Assembly: GCF_009708215.1 (NCBI RefSeq)
Contig: NZ_CP046175.1
Location: 1,674,001-1,738,000, forward strand
Direction: 5' to 3'
Source of the DNA: Occultella kanbiaonis
Lineage (GTDB): Bacteria > Actinomycetota > Actinomycetes > Actinomycetales > Beutenbergiaceae
DNA length: 64,000 nucleotides
Part shown: one piece after another, positions 27,552 to 34,117 of the stretch
Position numbering within the stretch: the first letter of the stretch is position 1
How the letters are laid out: the number at the start of each line of letters is the position of its first letter
The notes under the pieces: generated by a model
Told to the model about the DNA's origin: nothing
What the model saw: the letters and a program-made list of their open reading frames with translations, nothing else
Database searches by the model: none
Program-made: the position numbers and the translations under genes

Positions 27552-28238
27552 ATGCGACGCGACGAGAAGGTGGCCCGGATCGGCGAGATCCTCGACGGGC
27601 TCTACCCGGAGCCCCCGATCCCGCTGGATCACGTCAATCCGTACACGCTGCTGGTCGCCGTCGCCCTCTCGGCGCAGACCACGGACAAGAAGGTCAACGA
27701 GATCACGCCCGCCCTGTTCGCCGAGGCGTCCACGCCCGCACAGATGTACGCGCTGGGGGCGGAACGGATCCTCGAACTGATCCGGGAGGTCGGACTCGCG
27801 CCGACGAAGGCCCGCAACCTCTGGACGGCGGCCGGTCAGATTGTCGATGCCGGCGGCGAGCTGGTGCCCGAGTGGGACTTCCTCGAGGGCCTCGCCGGGG
27901 TCGGGCACAAGACCGCGAGCGTGGTGATGGCGCAGGCTTTCGGCGTGCCGGCGTTCCCGATCGACACTCACATCTTCCGGCTCGCCCGGCGGTGGGGGCT
28001 GTCCCGGGGCACCACGGTCGAGCGCGTCGAGACCGATCTCAAGAAGGCGTTCCCGCGTGAGACCTGGAACCGGCGCCATCTGCAGATCATCTATTTCGGC
28101 CGCGAGTACTGCCCCGCGCAGCGGCACGTGTTCGCGACCTGCCCGATCTGCTCCTTCGCGGCCACGAAGGCGCAGCAGGCGGCCGAGATCAAGGCCCGCG
28201 CCAAGCCCAAGCGGGCGGCCGTCGCACCGCCCGCCTAA
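27552..28238 (+). CDS. nth: Endonuclease III
   Basis: This 228-aa base-excision DNA glycosylase/AP lyase has the helix-hairpin-helix LEGLAGVGHKTASVVM with the catalytic lysine, followed by PIDTHIFRLARRWG with the catalytic aspartate. LSAQTTDKKVNEITPALF is also typical. The C-terminal cysteines are spaced C-X9-C-X2-C (EYCPAQRHVFATCPICSF) without the fourth cysteine of the C-X6-C-X2-C-X5-C [4Fe-4S] motif. The cluster may therefore be absent or altered. The start is set by the leaderless promoter. Confidence 0.93.
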   Translation: MRRDEKVARIGEILDGLYPEPPIPLDHVNPYTLLVAVALSAQTTDKKVNEITPALFAEASTPAQMYALGAERILELIREVGLAPTKARNLWTAAGQIVDAGGELVPEWDFLEGLAGVGHKTASVVMAQAFGVPAFPIDTHIFRLARRWGLSRGTTVERVETDLKKAFPRETWNRRHLQIIYFGREYCPAQRHVFATCPICSFAATKAQQAAEIKARAKPKRAAVAPPA

Positions 28239-28243
28239 GCACC

Positions 28244-28368
28244 GGCTCGGCAGCACCTCGCCTGCGAGCCTGGAGCGTGCCCCGCCGTCCGCGCGCTGGC
28301 GCTGCCCGCCGTCGACCGTGATGGTGATGCCGGTGATGCAGGTGTCGCCCTCATCGACGGTTATGTAA
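28244..28368 (-). pseudogene. C-terminal remnant of a short-chain dehydrogenase
   Basis: Read on the reverse strand, about 28303-28360 gives YITVDEGDTCITGITITVDG followed by GQR. This is the C-terminal signature of SDR oxidoreductases (ITG....VDGG). No start codon or Rossmann segment remains. It abuts the MarR promoter in divergent orientation, so it is probably the residue of a gene that MarR once controlled. Confidence 0.6.
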
Positions 28369-28400
28369 CCTACATTGATGTTGTATGTTGCATATCAACC
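28364..28400. promoter_or_regulatory. AT-rich MarR promoter/operator
   Basis: An AT-rich island in a GC-rich context. TGAT...ATCA arms around TGTTGTATGTTGCATA form an imperfect inverted repeat, about 30 bases upstream of the MarR start. It may be an autoregulatory operator. Confidence 0.5.
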
Positions 28401-28424
28401 GAACGTGGACACGGAGGGGCGACG

Positions 28425-28895
28425 ATGGACACGACTCTGACGAAGCTCGAGTTCGAGTCGATGCTGTTCGTGCGACACCTGACGTTGACCGCGGCACGGC
28501 GCACCGGGCGGGATCTGGATCGCAGCGCGTACACGATCCTGAGTTGCCTGGACGACGACCGCGCGATGAGCATGGGCGAACTCAGCGAGGTGCTGAGCCT
28601 GGACGCCTCGACGCTGAGCCGGCAGACCACGGCGATGCTGCGGAGCAAACTGTTGGAGCGCATCCCGGACCCGGACGGCGGGATGGCTCGCAAATACCGT
28701 TCCACCTCACTCGGGCAGGCGCGCCTGCGCGAGGCATGTGCCGCGAACATCAGCGTCCTGGATGAGGTCACGGCGTCCTGGAGCCCTGAGCAGCGCGACA
28801 CGCTCGCGCAACTCCTCGGCCGGTTCAATCGAGGGATCGAAGACCTCGACCACCGGCCGTGGCCGCGCCCGGCAGCTCTCGAGATTCAGATCTGA
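28425..28895 (+). CDS. MarR family transcriptional regulator
   Basis: This 156-aa winged-helix regulator has YTILSCLDDDRAMSMGELSE, VLSLDASTLSRQTTAMLRSK (recognition helix) and LERIPDPDGGMARKYRST (wing). GGAGGGG precedes ATG 28425. It lies just ahead of two thiol-redox genes, which suggests control by oxidants or electrophiles; this is inference. Confidence 0.9.
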   Translation: MDTTLTKLEFESMLFVRHLTLTAARRTGRDLDRSAYTILSCLDDDRAMSMGELSEVLSLDASTLSRQTTAMLRSKLLERIPDPDGGMARKYRSTSLGQARLREACAANISVLDEVTASWSPEQRDTLAQLLGRFNRGIEDLDHRPWPRPAALEIQI

Positions 28896-28912
28896 AACGA
28901 TAGAAGGAGCAC

Positions 28913-29566
28913 ATGAGCGACACCATCAAGGTCGATATCTGGTCCGATATCGCCTGCCCGTTCTGCTATATCGGCAAGCGCAAGTTCGAAGCCGGCGTCG
29001 CCGCATCCGGTGTTCCCGTCGAGGTCGTCTACCACTCGTACGAGCTCGCGCCGGACACTCCCGAGGACGTCACCGAGAGCCACGCGCAGCTGCTCGCGAA
29101 GAAGATGAGGGTCAGCGTCCCGCAGGCGCGGTTGATGGAGCAGCAGCTCACTGACACCGCCCGCAGTGCCGGGCTCGAGTTCGACTACGAACAGCTGAAG
29201 CCGGCGAGGACGCTCAAGGCACACCAGGTGCTGCACTACGCGAAGATGCATGGCAAGCAGGTGGAGATGAAGGAGCGCTTGATGCGCGCGTACTTCACCG
29301 ACGGGCGCGATATCGGCAAGCTCGACGAGCTCGCCGAACTTGCCGCCGAGATCGGCCTCGACCGCGACGACCTGGTGCGCGTGCTCGAGACCGGGCGGTA
29401 CCTCGAAGAGGTCCAAGCCGACATCAGGCAGGCGCAGGCCTATGGGATCCGCGGGGTTCCGTTCTTCGTCATCGACGGCAAGTACGGCGTCTCCGGCGCC
29501 CAGGAACCTGCCGCGTTCGCCCAAGCACTCACCCAGGCCCGCGACGAGAAGGCTGTGGCATCATGA
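28913..29566 (+). CDS. DsbA family oxidoreductase, FrnE-like
   Basis: This 217-aa cytoplasmic thioredoxin-fold protein has VDIWSDIACPFCYIGKRKFE with a CPFC active site, a helical insertion, and the cis-proline loop YGIRGVPFFVIDGKYGVSGA. It probably acts as a disulfide isomerase/oxidoreductase of the FrnE family. ATG 28913 has GAAGGAG upstream. It overlaps the peroxidase gene by 4 bp. Confidence 0.93.
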   Translation: MSDTIKVDIWSDIACPFCYIGKRKFEAGVAASGVPVEVVYHSYELAPDTPEDVTESHAQLLAKKMRVSVPQARLMEQQLTDTARSAGLEFDYEQLKPARTLKAHQVLHYAKMHGKQVEMKERLMRAYFTDGRDIGKLDELAELAAEIGLDRDDLVRVLETGRYLEEVQADIRQAQAYGIRGVPFFVIDGKYGVSGAQEPAAFAQALTQARDEKAVAS

Positions 29567-30222
29567 CCGACTCCAACCGCCTCGTCGCTCTCGGTGACCC
29601 GAGCGCGGGACGCTGCGAGGACGGGGTCTGCGTGATCGACCCCGCGGCCCCAGCGCCGAGCGCGCTGGCGAGCATTCCGTTCGCCACGACGGGCGGAGAC
29701 GAAGTGACCCTCGCCGAGTACGCAGGCAGAGTGACCCTGGTCGTCAACGTCGCCTCCAGATGCGGGCTCACCCCACAGTACGAGGGACTGCAACGGCTGT
29801 ACGCGCAGAACGCCGACCGGGGATTCACCGTGCTCGGGTTTCCCGCCAACGACTTCATGGGTCAGGAGCCGGGCACGGACGCGGAGATCGCCGAGTTCTG
29901 CTCGTTCAACTACAACGTCACCTTTCCGATCATGTCGAAGATCACCGTCGTCGGAACGGATCGCCACCCGCTCTACACCGAGCTGATCCGGCAGGCGCCG
30001 ACCGCCGCAGGGAAGCCGGAGGTCGCTGAGGCGGTCGCCGGAGACGGACCCACTCCGATGGAGGATCCGGAAGTCCTCTGGAACTTCGAGAAGTTCCTCA
30101 TCGGCCGCGAAGGCACCGTTGTCGGACGCTTCGCGCCCGGCGTCACCCCGGACGACCCGGGGCTGATCGCCGCGATCGATGCCGCGCTGACGTCCCCCGG
30201 GGCTCTGAAGCCGCTGCCCTGA
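29563..30222 (+). CDS. Glutathione peroxidase family protein
   Basis: This 219-aa thiol peroxidase has LVVNVASRCGLTPQYEGLQR with the peroxidatic cysteine and VLWNFEKFLIGREGTVVGRF with the tetrad Trp-Asn. The usual GFPCNQF motif reads GFPANDF, so the resolving cysteine is Ala and the Gln is Asp. A 45-residue N-terminal extension carries RCEDGVCVID, whose two cysteines could supply the resolving thiol or bind a partner. It is coupled to the DsbA-like gene. Confidence 0.9.
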   Translation: MTDSNRLVALGDPSAGRCEDGVCVIDPAAPAPSALASIPFATTGGDEVTLAEYAGRVTLVVNVASRCGLTPQYEGLQRLYAQNADRGFTVLGFPANDFMGQEPGTDAEIAEFCSFNYNVTFPIMSKITVVGTDRHPLYTELIRQAPTAAGKPEVAEAVAGDGPTPMEDPEVLWNFEKFLIGREGTVVGRFAPGVTPDDPGLIAAIDAALTSPGALKPLP

Positions 30223-30298
30223 CTCGTCGGACCTGGATGGGAGCGGCGTCGAGTCCCGAATGCCCGGCGCCCCCTCGGGCTCGACACCGCTCCTGTCG

Positions 30299-30380
30299 TG
30301 CGCGAGATGGGACTCGAACCCACACGCCCGAAGGCACAGGAACCTAAATCCTGCGCGGCTGCCAATTACGCCACTCGCGC
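30299..30380 (-). tRNA. tRNA-Leu (anticodon TAG)
   Basis: On the reverse strand a 7-bp acceptor stem GCGCGAG/CTCGCGC is present. The anticodon arm is CAGGA-TTTAGGT-TCCTG, a long variable arm follows, and the T-arm GTGGG-TTCGAGT-CCCAT is seen. The anticodon TAG decodes CTA and CTG leucine codons. The 82 nt exclude CCA. Confidence 0.95.
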
Positions 30381-30425
30381 TCACCCCCTAGCCTATGTGC
30401 CGACCGACCTGACGGAGGAACCGAC

Positions 30426-31112
30426 GTGCCCACCCCGACCCTCGTGCTGGACTTCGACGGCACCGTCTGCCTCGGCGACGATCCGGTGCGGTTGTACGCG
30501 CAGGAGGTGGCTCGGCGGCTTTCGGCTCCGTGGGGGGAGCGGGTCGTCGCCGGCGCGGAGGACTTCCTCGCCGGGCGCGCCCGGCCGGGTGACGCCCAAG
30601 ACGGCTACCAGGCGGTACACGCGCTGGGGTTCGCCGCCGGCCTCGACCGGGCCTCGATGTCGCCCGCGTACCAGGCGTCCAGAGAGCGGCTCGACGCCGG
30701 CGAGGGCGAGGTGGGCCCGCCGTCCGGCCTCGGTGAACTCCTGGACGACGTTCGAGCCGCCGGGGTACGGACGGTCCTGCTCACCAATGCCCCAGGCACC
30801 GGCGTGTTCGGGTGGCTCGACGCGGTGGAGCTCTCCGACCGGCTGGACGCGGTGATCACCGACGCCGGCAAGCCGGCGTCGATGCCGGACCTGCTCGGCG
30901 GGCTCCTGACCGAGGCGGACCTCGAAGGCCGGCCCGACCGGCTCCTCAGCATCGGCGACGTCTGGGCGAACGATGTCGGACCGGCGCTGACCCTCGGGTG
31001 CACGGCCTTCCACATCGACCGGTTCGACCTGCACCCGGGACGCAGTTCGCGGACGGCGACCACGTTCGTCGAGCTCTACGGTGACGTTCGGGACTGGGCC
31101 GCGCGCTCCTGA
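30426..31112 (+). CDS. HAD superfamily hydrolase
   Basis: This 228-aa phosphatase-like protein has motif I LVLDFDGTVCLGDDPV, motif II VRTVLLTNAPG, and motif IV SIGDVWANDVGPALTLG. GGAGGA precedes the GTG start. The substrate is unknown. It has its own transcription unit between tRNA-Leu and a convergent DinB-like gene. Confidence 0.9.
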   Translation: MPTPTLVLDFDGTVCLGDDPVRLYAQEVARRLSAPWGERVVAGAEDFLAGRARPGDAQDGYQAVHALGFAAGLDRASMSPAYQASRERLDAGEGEVGPPSGLGELLDDVRAAGVRTVLLTNAPGTGVFGWLDAVELSDRLDAVITDAGKPASMPDLLGGLLTEADLEGRPDRLLSIGDVWANDVGPALTLGCTAFHIDRFDLHPGRSSRTATTFVELYGDVRDWAARS

Positions 31113-31137
31113 CGGCCGTACGACGCGCCGTGCGTGA

Positions 31138-31785
31138 CTACCGCATCCCGTCCGGGGTGGCCCGGCCCGAGAGCAGCTCGGTGATCGCGTCGAGCTCGCC
31201 ACGCTCGTGCCAGGCGAGGCGGCGCAGGAGCTTGGTGGTCGTCCAGAGCTCGCCCCCGGACCGGTGCACCGCGTCCCGGGGCATCGACAGCAGGACCGTG
31301 CGAACGTGGCGCTGCGAAGCCGTCAGTTCCTCGGCGAGATCACCCGCCCGGTCCCGGCTCGGCTGGCCGGTCCGCGGCAGGTAGTAGCGGGACTCCGTGT
31401 CGCAGATGTGCCACATGGTCGCGCGGATCGTGCGCCACCGTGCCCACGAGGGCATCTCCCGGGTCGGATCGTCGTGGTCGAGTTGCTCCGCGGGCAGTGA
31501 GTGAAGCAGTCGCCTCGTTCGTTGCCGCTGCGCCGCCAGGGTGGCGAGGGTTCGCTCGAGCTCGTCGTCCGAGGCGGGCGCGAGGTCACGTCGGAAGGCC
31601 TGCTCGTCACCCCGGATCGTCTCGACGATCTCGGCTGCCCCGTGCTCGGCGGTCCACCGGGCGACGGCCTCCGGTGCCGTGCGGCCCTGCGCGCAGGTCC
31701 CCCAGAGGGCGGGATCGAAACTCCACACGGCGGCGCCGACCGAGTAGGCCATGCCGACCAGGTCCTCGACGTAGATCGTGCGCAT
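31138..31785 (-). CDS. DinB-like domain protein
   Basis: This 215-aa four-helix-bundle protein has RWRTIRATMWHICDTESRYY and RRLAWHERGELDAITELL, whose histidines match the metal-binding triad of DinB/YfiT-type proteins. These act in thiol-dependent detoxification or have no known substrate. AAGGGA precedes ATG 31785. Confidence 0.8.
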   Translation of the reverse strand: MRTIYVEDLVGMAYSVGAAVWSFDPALWGTCAQGRTAPEAVARWTAEHGAAEIVETIRGDEQAFRRDLAPASDDELERTLATLAAQRQRTRRLLHSLPAEQLDHDDPTREMPSWARWRTIRATMWHICDTESRYYLPRTGQPSRDRAGDLAEELTASQRHVRTVLLSMPRDAVHRSGGELWTTTKLLRRLAWHERGELDAITELLSGRATPDGMR

Positions 31786-31833
31786 GTCTGCGTCCCTTCG
31801 CCCGCCGTCGGCCCGCGCGACCGGGCGACCGGC

Positions 31834-32310
31834 TCAGTCGATCTTCAGGTCGCGGCGCAGCTTCGCCACGTGCCCGGTCGCCTTCACGTTGTGCTGGGCG
31901 AGCGCCACGGTCCCGTCCGGGGCGACCACCACCGTCGAGCGGATCACGCCGGTGTAGGTGCGTCCGTAGTTCTTCTTCTCGCCCCATGCGCCGTAGGCCT
32001 CGAGCGTGGTGTGTTCAACGTCACTGACCAGCGGAAACGTCAGGGACTCGGCCTCGACGAAGCTCGCGAGCTTGGCCACGGGGTCGGGGGAGACGCCGAC
32101 GACGGCGTATCCGGCGCCCTGCAGAGAGGCCAGCGAGTCGCGGAAGTCGCACGCTTCCTTGGTGCACCCGGGAGTGCCGGCCGCGGGGTAGAAGTAAACG
32201 ATCACGCCGTTCTCGGCGGTCGGGAGGAGCTCGGCGAGGCTGAGCGAGCCGCCGTCCGAGGTGGGCAGGTTGAAGCCGGGTGCAGTCTCGCCGGGGGTGA
32301 GTCGAGCCAT
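31834..32310 (-). CDS. bcp: Thiol peroxidase Bcp (AhpC/TSA family)
   Basis: This 158-aa thioredoxin-dependent peroxiredoxin has YFYPAAGTPGCTKEACDFRD, which contains both the peroxidatic and the resolving cysteine five residues on. GVSPDPVAKLASFVEAESLT and TGVIRSTVVVAPDG follow. GGAGG precedes ATG 32310. It reads away from tRNA-Lys. Confidence 0.95.
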   Translation of the reverse strand: MARLTPGETAPGFNLPTSDGGSLSLAELLPTAENGVIVYFYPAAGTPGCTKEACDFRDSLASLQGAGYAVVGVSPDPVAKLASFVEAESLTFPLVSDVEHTTLEAYGAWGEKKNYGRTYTGVIRSTVVVAPDGTVALAQHNVKATGHVAKLRRDLKID

Positions 32311-32409
32311 GGTGTGAACCTCCGTGTCGGGTGCCGTCCCGGACAGGTTAGGCGTCCTCGGGCCGGTTGGCCCCGGACGCTCACAGGCTGGTAATATCGT
32401 CCACCGCAA

Positions 32410-32482
32410 GCACCTCTAGCTCAATTGGCAGAGCAAGTGACTCTTAATCACTGGGTTCTGGGTTCGAGTCCCAGGGGGTGTA
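32410..32482 (+). tRNA. tRNA-Lys (anticodon CTT), reconstituted at the provirus left end
   Basis: The 73-nt cloverleaf has anticodon stem AGTGA/TCACT with CTT at 32443-32445, T-arm CTGGG-TTCGAGT-CCCAG, and acceptor GCACCTC/GGGGTGT with a G-U first pair. The 3' half from 32446 is supplied by the provirus att core. CTCC follows instead of CCA. The original CCA remains at the far right junction (61494-61496). Confidence 0.95.
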
Positions 32483-32770
32483 CTCCACATGATCCCCGTC
32501 CGGTCCAACCGGGCGGGGATCATCTGTCTCTCCGAGCAGGAAGCCTCCGCCCACATTGAGGTGGCGCGCGGCGGCGACGACATCGCCGGCTGACCACGCA
32601 ACCTGACCACGGAGCTTGCGCCCGACTACGGACGCGGACACTCCGAGCACCGGGGCCATCTCTCGCGCCGTGATGCGCTTCAGGAACATGACCTGGTGAG
32701 CGCGTTGACCGATCGCCTCGTCGAGCGATCGCGGTTCCGTAATTCCCGTCAATAGCGTCATACGCGTCAC
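32444..32770 (-). CDS. XRE-type repressor, truncated prophage form (copy 1)
   Basis: This 108-aa Cro/CI-like protein has an HTH in RAHQVMFLKRITAREMAPVL and GVSASVVGRKLRGQVAWSAG. It reads leftward through the att core, and its stop codon TAA lies in the host tRNA half (tta at 32444-32446), giving the end WDSNPEPSD. In the junction copy (46853-47272) the same gene continues for 31 more residues. GTG 32770 or ATG 32761 could start it; the latter keeps the operator half-site outside the gene. Likely the lysogeny repressor. Confidence 0.82.
   Translation of the reverse strand: MTRMTLLTGITEPRSLDEAIGQRAHQVMFLKRITAREMAPVLGVSASVVGRKLRGQVAWSAGDVVAAARHLNVGGGFLLGETDDPRPVGPDGDHVEYTPWDSNPEPSD
32446..32483 (+). 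repeat. attL core (38 bp) inside tRNA-Lys
   Basis: The core starts AATCACTGGG just after the anticodon and ends GGGGTGTAC. It is identical at 46948-46985 and 61457-61494. Sequence left of it is host tRNA, right of it provirus. Confidence 0.95.
32491..32521. terminator. Provirus-supplied hairpin behind tRNA-Lys (copy 1)
   Basis: A 13-bp stem GATCCCCGTCCGG / CCGGGCGGGGATC (one G-T pair) with a 5-base loop starts 8 bases after the tRNA. It probably replaces the tRNA terminator displaced to 61502. On the other strand it encodes repressor residues DDPRPVGPDGDH. Confidence 0.65.
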
Positions 32771-32845
32771 GGTAGCACCGTACGCGACACGCCACTAGTA
32801 GTTCGTATGTTGACGTGAGTGACGCGAGGCGTCACCCTGTGACGC
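32762..32845. promoter_or_regulatory. Divergent repressor/excisionase control region (copy 1)
   Basis: A 17-bp palindrome GTGACGC-GAG-GCGTCAC lies at 32819-32835. Extra half-sites are GCGTCAC at 32764-32770 and GTGACGC at 32839-32845, touching both gene starts. TTGACG at 32810 resembles a -35 box. This is the probable genetic switch of the provirus. Confidence 0.7.
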
Positions 32846-33034
32846 ATGGCGAACGATGATGACTCGACATGGCTAACAACGACGCAAGCCGTCACTTTGC
32901 TGCCGGCTGTCACCCCTCGCACTTTGCAGCGATGGGCACAGAAGGGCTCGGTCCAGGTCCAGGTACTGGCAAGCGGTCGCTACCGCTTCCGCCGCTCGGA
33001 CGTTGAGAAGCTCGCTCGGGAGCGTCAGTCGTGA
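32846..33034 (+). CDS. MerR/excisionase-like HTH protein (copy 1)
   Basis: This 62-aa winged-HTH protein has WLTTTQAVTLLPAVTPRTLQ, RWAQKGSVQVQVLASGRYRF and RRSDVEKLARERQS, as in the MerR-like excisionase family. It is the first gene of the rightward early cluster and divergent from the repressor. It may be the recombination directionality factor or an antirepressor. The end overlaps the next gene by GTGA. Confidence 0.75.
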   Translation: MANDDDSTWLTTTQAVTLLPAVTPRTLQRWAQKGSVQVQVLASGRYRFRRSDVEKLARERQS

Positions 33035-33207
33035 GCGGGCCGACGCTCGTGCACCTGCTGCGCCTGGAGGCGGAGCGGCGCCGGGTGATCGACCGCATGG
33101 TGGCGGACCTGGCGCGGCTGACTGGCACGCCTGAGGCGGTCGTCCGGCTCAAGTACGCGCTGACGCCGGCGGAGCTGGCGGAGCTCGACGCGGAGCTCGT
33201 CGCGTGA
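33031..33207 (+). CDS. Hypothetical 58-aa helical protein (copy 1)
   Basis: GTG in a GTGA overlap opens SGPTLVHLLRLEAERRRVID and onward, charged and helical, ending ELAELDAELVA. The pattern RLTGTPEAVVRLKYALTPAE might be a small HTH. Unrecognised; coupled to both neighbours. Confidence 0.6.
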   Translation: MSGPTLVHLLRLEAERRRVIDRMVADLARLTGTPEAVVRLKYALTPAELAELDAELVA

Positions 33208-33305
33208 GCCGGGCGCTGCGGGCGATGGCCCGCGCCGCCGTGCTCTGCGTGCTCGCGTCGGTGCCGCTGGCGGCCACGCTGCTCGCCGGGTGGTGGGCCG
33301 CGTGA
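33204..33305 (+). CDS. 33-aa single-helix membrane peptide (copy 1)
   Basis: SRALRAMARAAVLCVLASVP followed by LAATLLAGWWAA: a positive N-terminus and one transmembrane helix. It is coupled through GTGA on both sides. Probably real because the chain of overlaps is unbroken. Confidence 0.5.
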   Translation: MSRALRAMARAAVLCVLASVPLAATLLAGWWAA

Positions 33306-33601
33306 GGGTCACCGAACCGATGCTCCCCGGGATGGCAGCGGTGCCCGGCTACAAGCGGCCGGCCGCGCGGACCCCGAAGCCGAAGCCGGCCCCGCGGGCA
33401 CCATGGGCAAAGAAACTCCAGGCGAAGAACCCAACCGTCTGCGACGTGTGCGCGGCGTCGGTCCTGGCGAAGCTCGGCGCCGGCGAGCGGACCTACGCAC
33501 CGCGCCGGGCCGCGTTCGTCGTCTCGGACGGCAAGGGTCCCGGCCAGCCGCTGTGTGCTGAGCACGCCGCGGACCGCAAGCGCCGGTTGGGGCTCAAGTG
33601 A
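33302..33601 (+). CDS. Small zinc-finger-like protein (copy 1)
   Basis: A 99-aa basic protein with a proline/lysine-rich N-terminus (KRPAARTPKPKPAPRAPWAK) and a cysteine pair CDVC, then CAEH near the C-terminus. Together these could bind zinc. Possible nucleic-acid binding. GTG start in overlap. Confidence 0.6.
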   Translation: MRVTEPMLPGMAAVPGYKRPAARTPKPKPAPRAPWAKKLQAKNPTVCDVCAASVLAKLGAGERTYAPRRAAFVVSDGKGPGQPLCAEHAADRKRRLGLK

Positions 33602-33729
33602 GCGGGCGCTGGGGCCGGCTCGCGGTCGTCGTCGTCGGCTCGGCCGTGCTCGGCGCGGCGCTCGGCGTGTGGCAGGCGTGGGCGGGCACTCCGGTGCCGT
33701 TCGTGCCTGAGCCGGAGCAGACCCGGTGA
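33598..33729 (+). CDS. 43-aa membrane peptide (copy 1)
   Basis: SGRWGRLAVVVVGSAVLGAA and LGVWQAWAG form one transmembrane helix, followed by a short acidic/proline tail. GTGA overlaps on both ends. Confidence 0.5.
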   Translation: MSGRWGRLAVVVVGSAVLGAALGVWQAWAGTPVPFVPEPEQTR

Positions 33730-33914
33730 GCGGGTACGTGCCGTCACCGGGTGACCTGGTGACGCGGGGGAGCGGCCTGGCGTTCTACGTCGTGGTCAAG
33801 GTGCACCGGTCCACGGTCACGCTGCGCTCGACCAAGCGGAACTCCCGCTCTGGTGCTTTCGCGACGTACACGGCGACGCTCGGGGAGCTCTCCCTGGTGG
33901 AGCGTGGCTCGTGA
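33726..33914 (+). CDS. Hypothetical 62-aa protein, SH3-like (copy 1)
   Basis: SGYVPSPGDLVTRGSGLAFY and VVVKVHRSTVTLRSTKRNSR suggest a small all-beta, SH3/KOW-like fold. Function unknown. Coupled at both ends. Confidence 0.6.
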   Translation: MSGYVPSPGDLVTRGSGLAFYVVVKVHRSTVTLRSTKRNSRSGAFATYTATLGELSLVERGS

Positions 33915-34117
33915 GCGCGGCGGCGGACGGCGCGGCCGTGATCGTCGCGGAGCTGCTAGGCGACGGCGACGGGCACACCCGGGACCTGGCCCCGACGAGG
34001 CGCGGGAAGTTCGTGCCGTTCCGGCTGTTCTACGACGTGACGCCGGCGGGCGAGCTCGTGCCCGTCACGGTGCAGCCGGCCACGCTCAGGCGCCGCGCCT
34101 GGCCTGAGTTCGGGTGA
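33911..34117 (+). CDS. Hypothetical 68-aa protein (copy 1)
   Basis: SAAADGAAVIVAELLGDGDG and RRGKFVPFRLFYDVTPAGEL; no recognised domain. It immediately precedes the putative replication gene with a GTGA overlap. Confidence 0.55.
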   Translation: MSAAADGAAVIVAELLGDGDGHTRDLAPTRRGKFVPFRLFYDVTPAGELVPVTVQPATLRRRAWPEFG

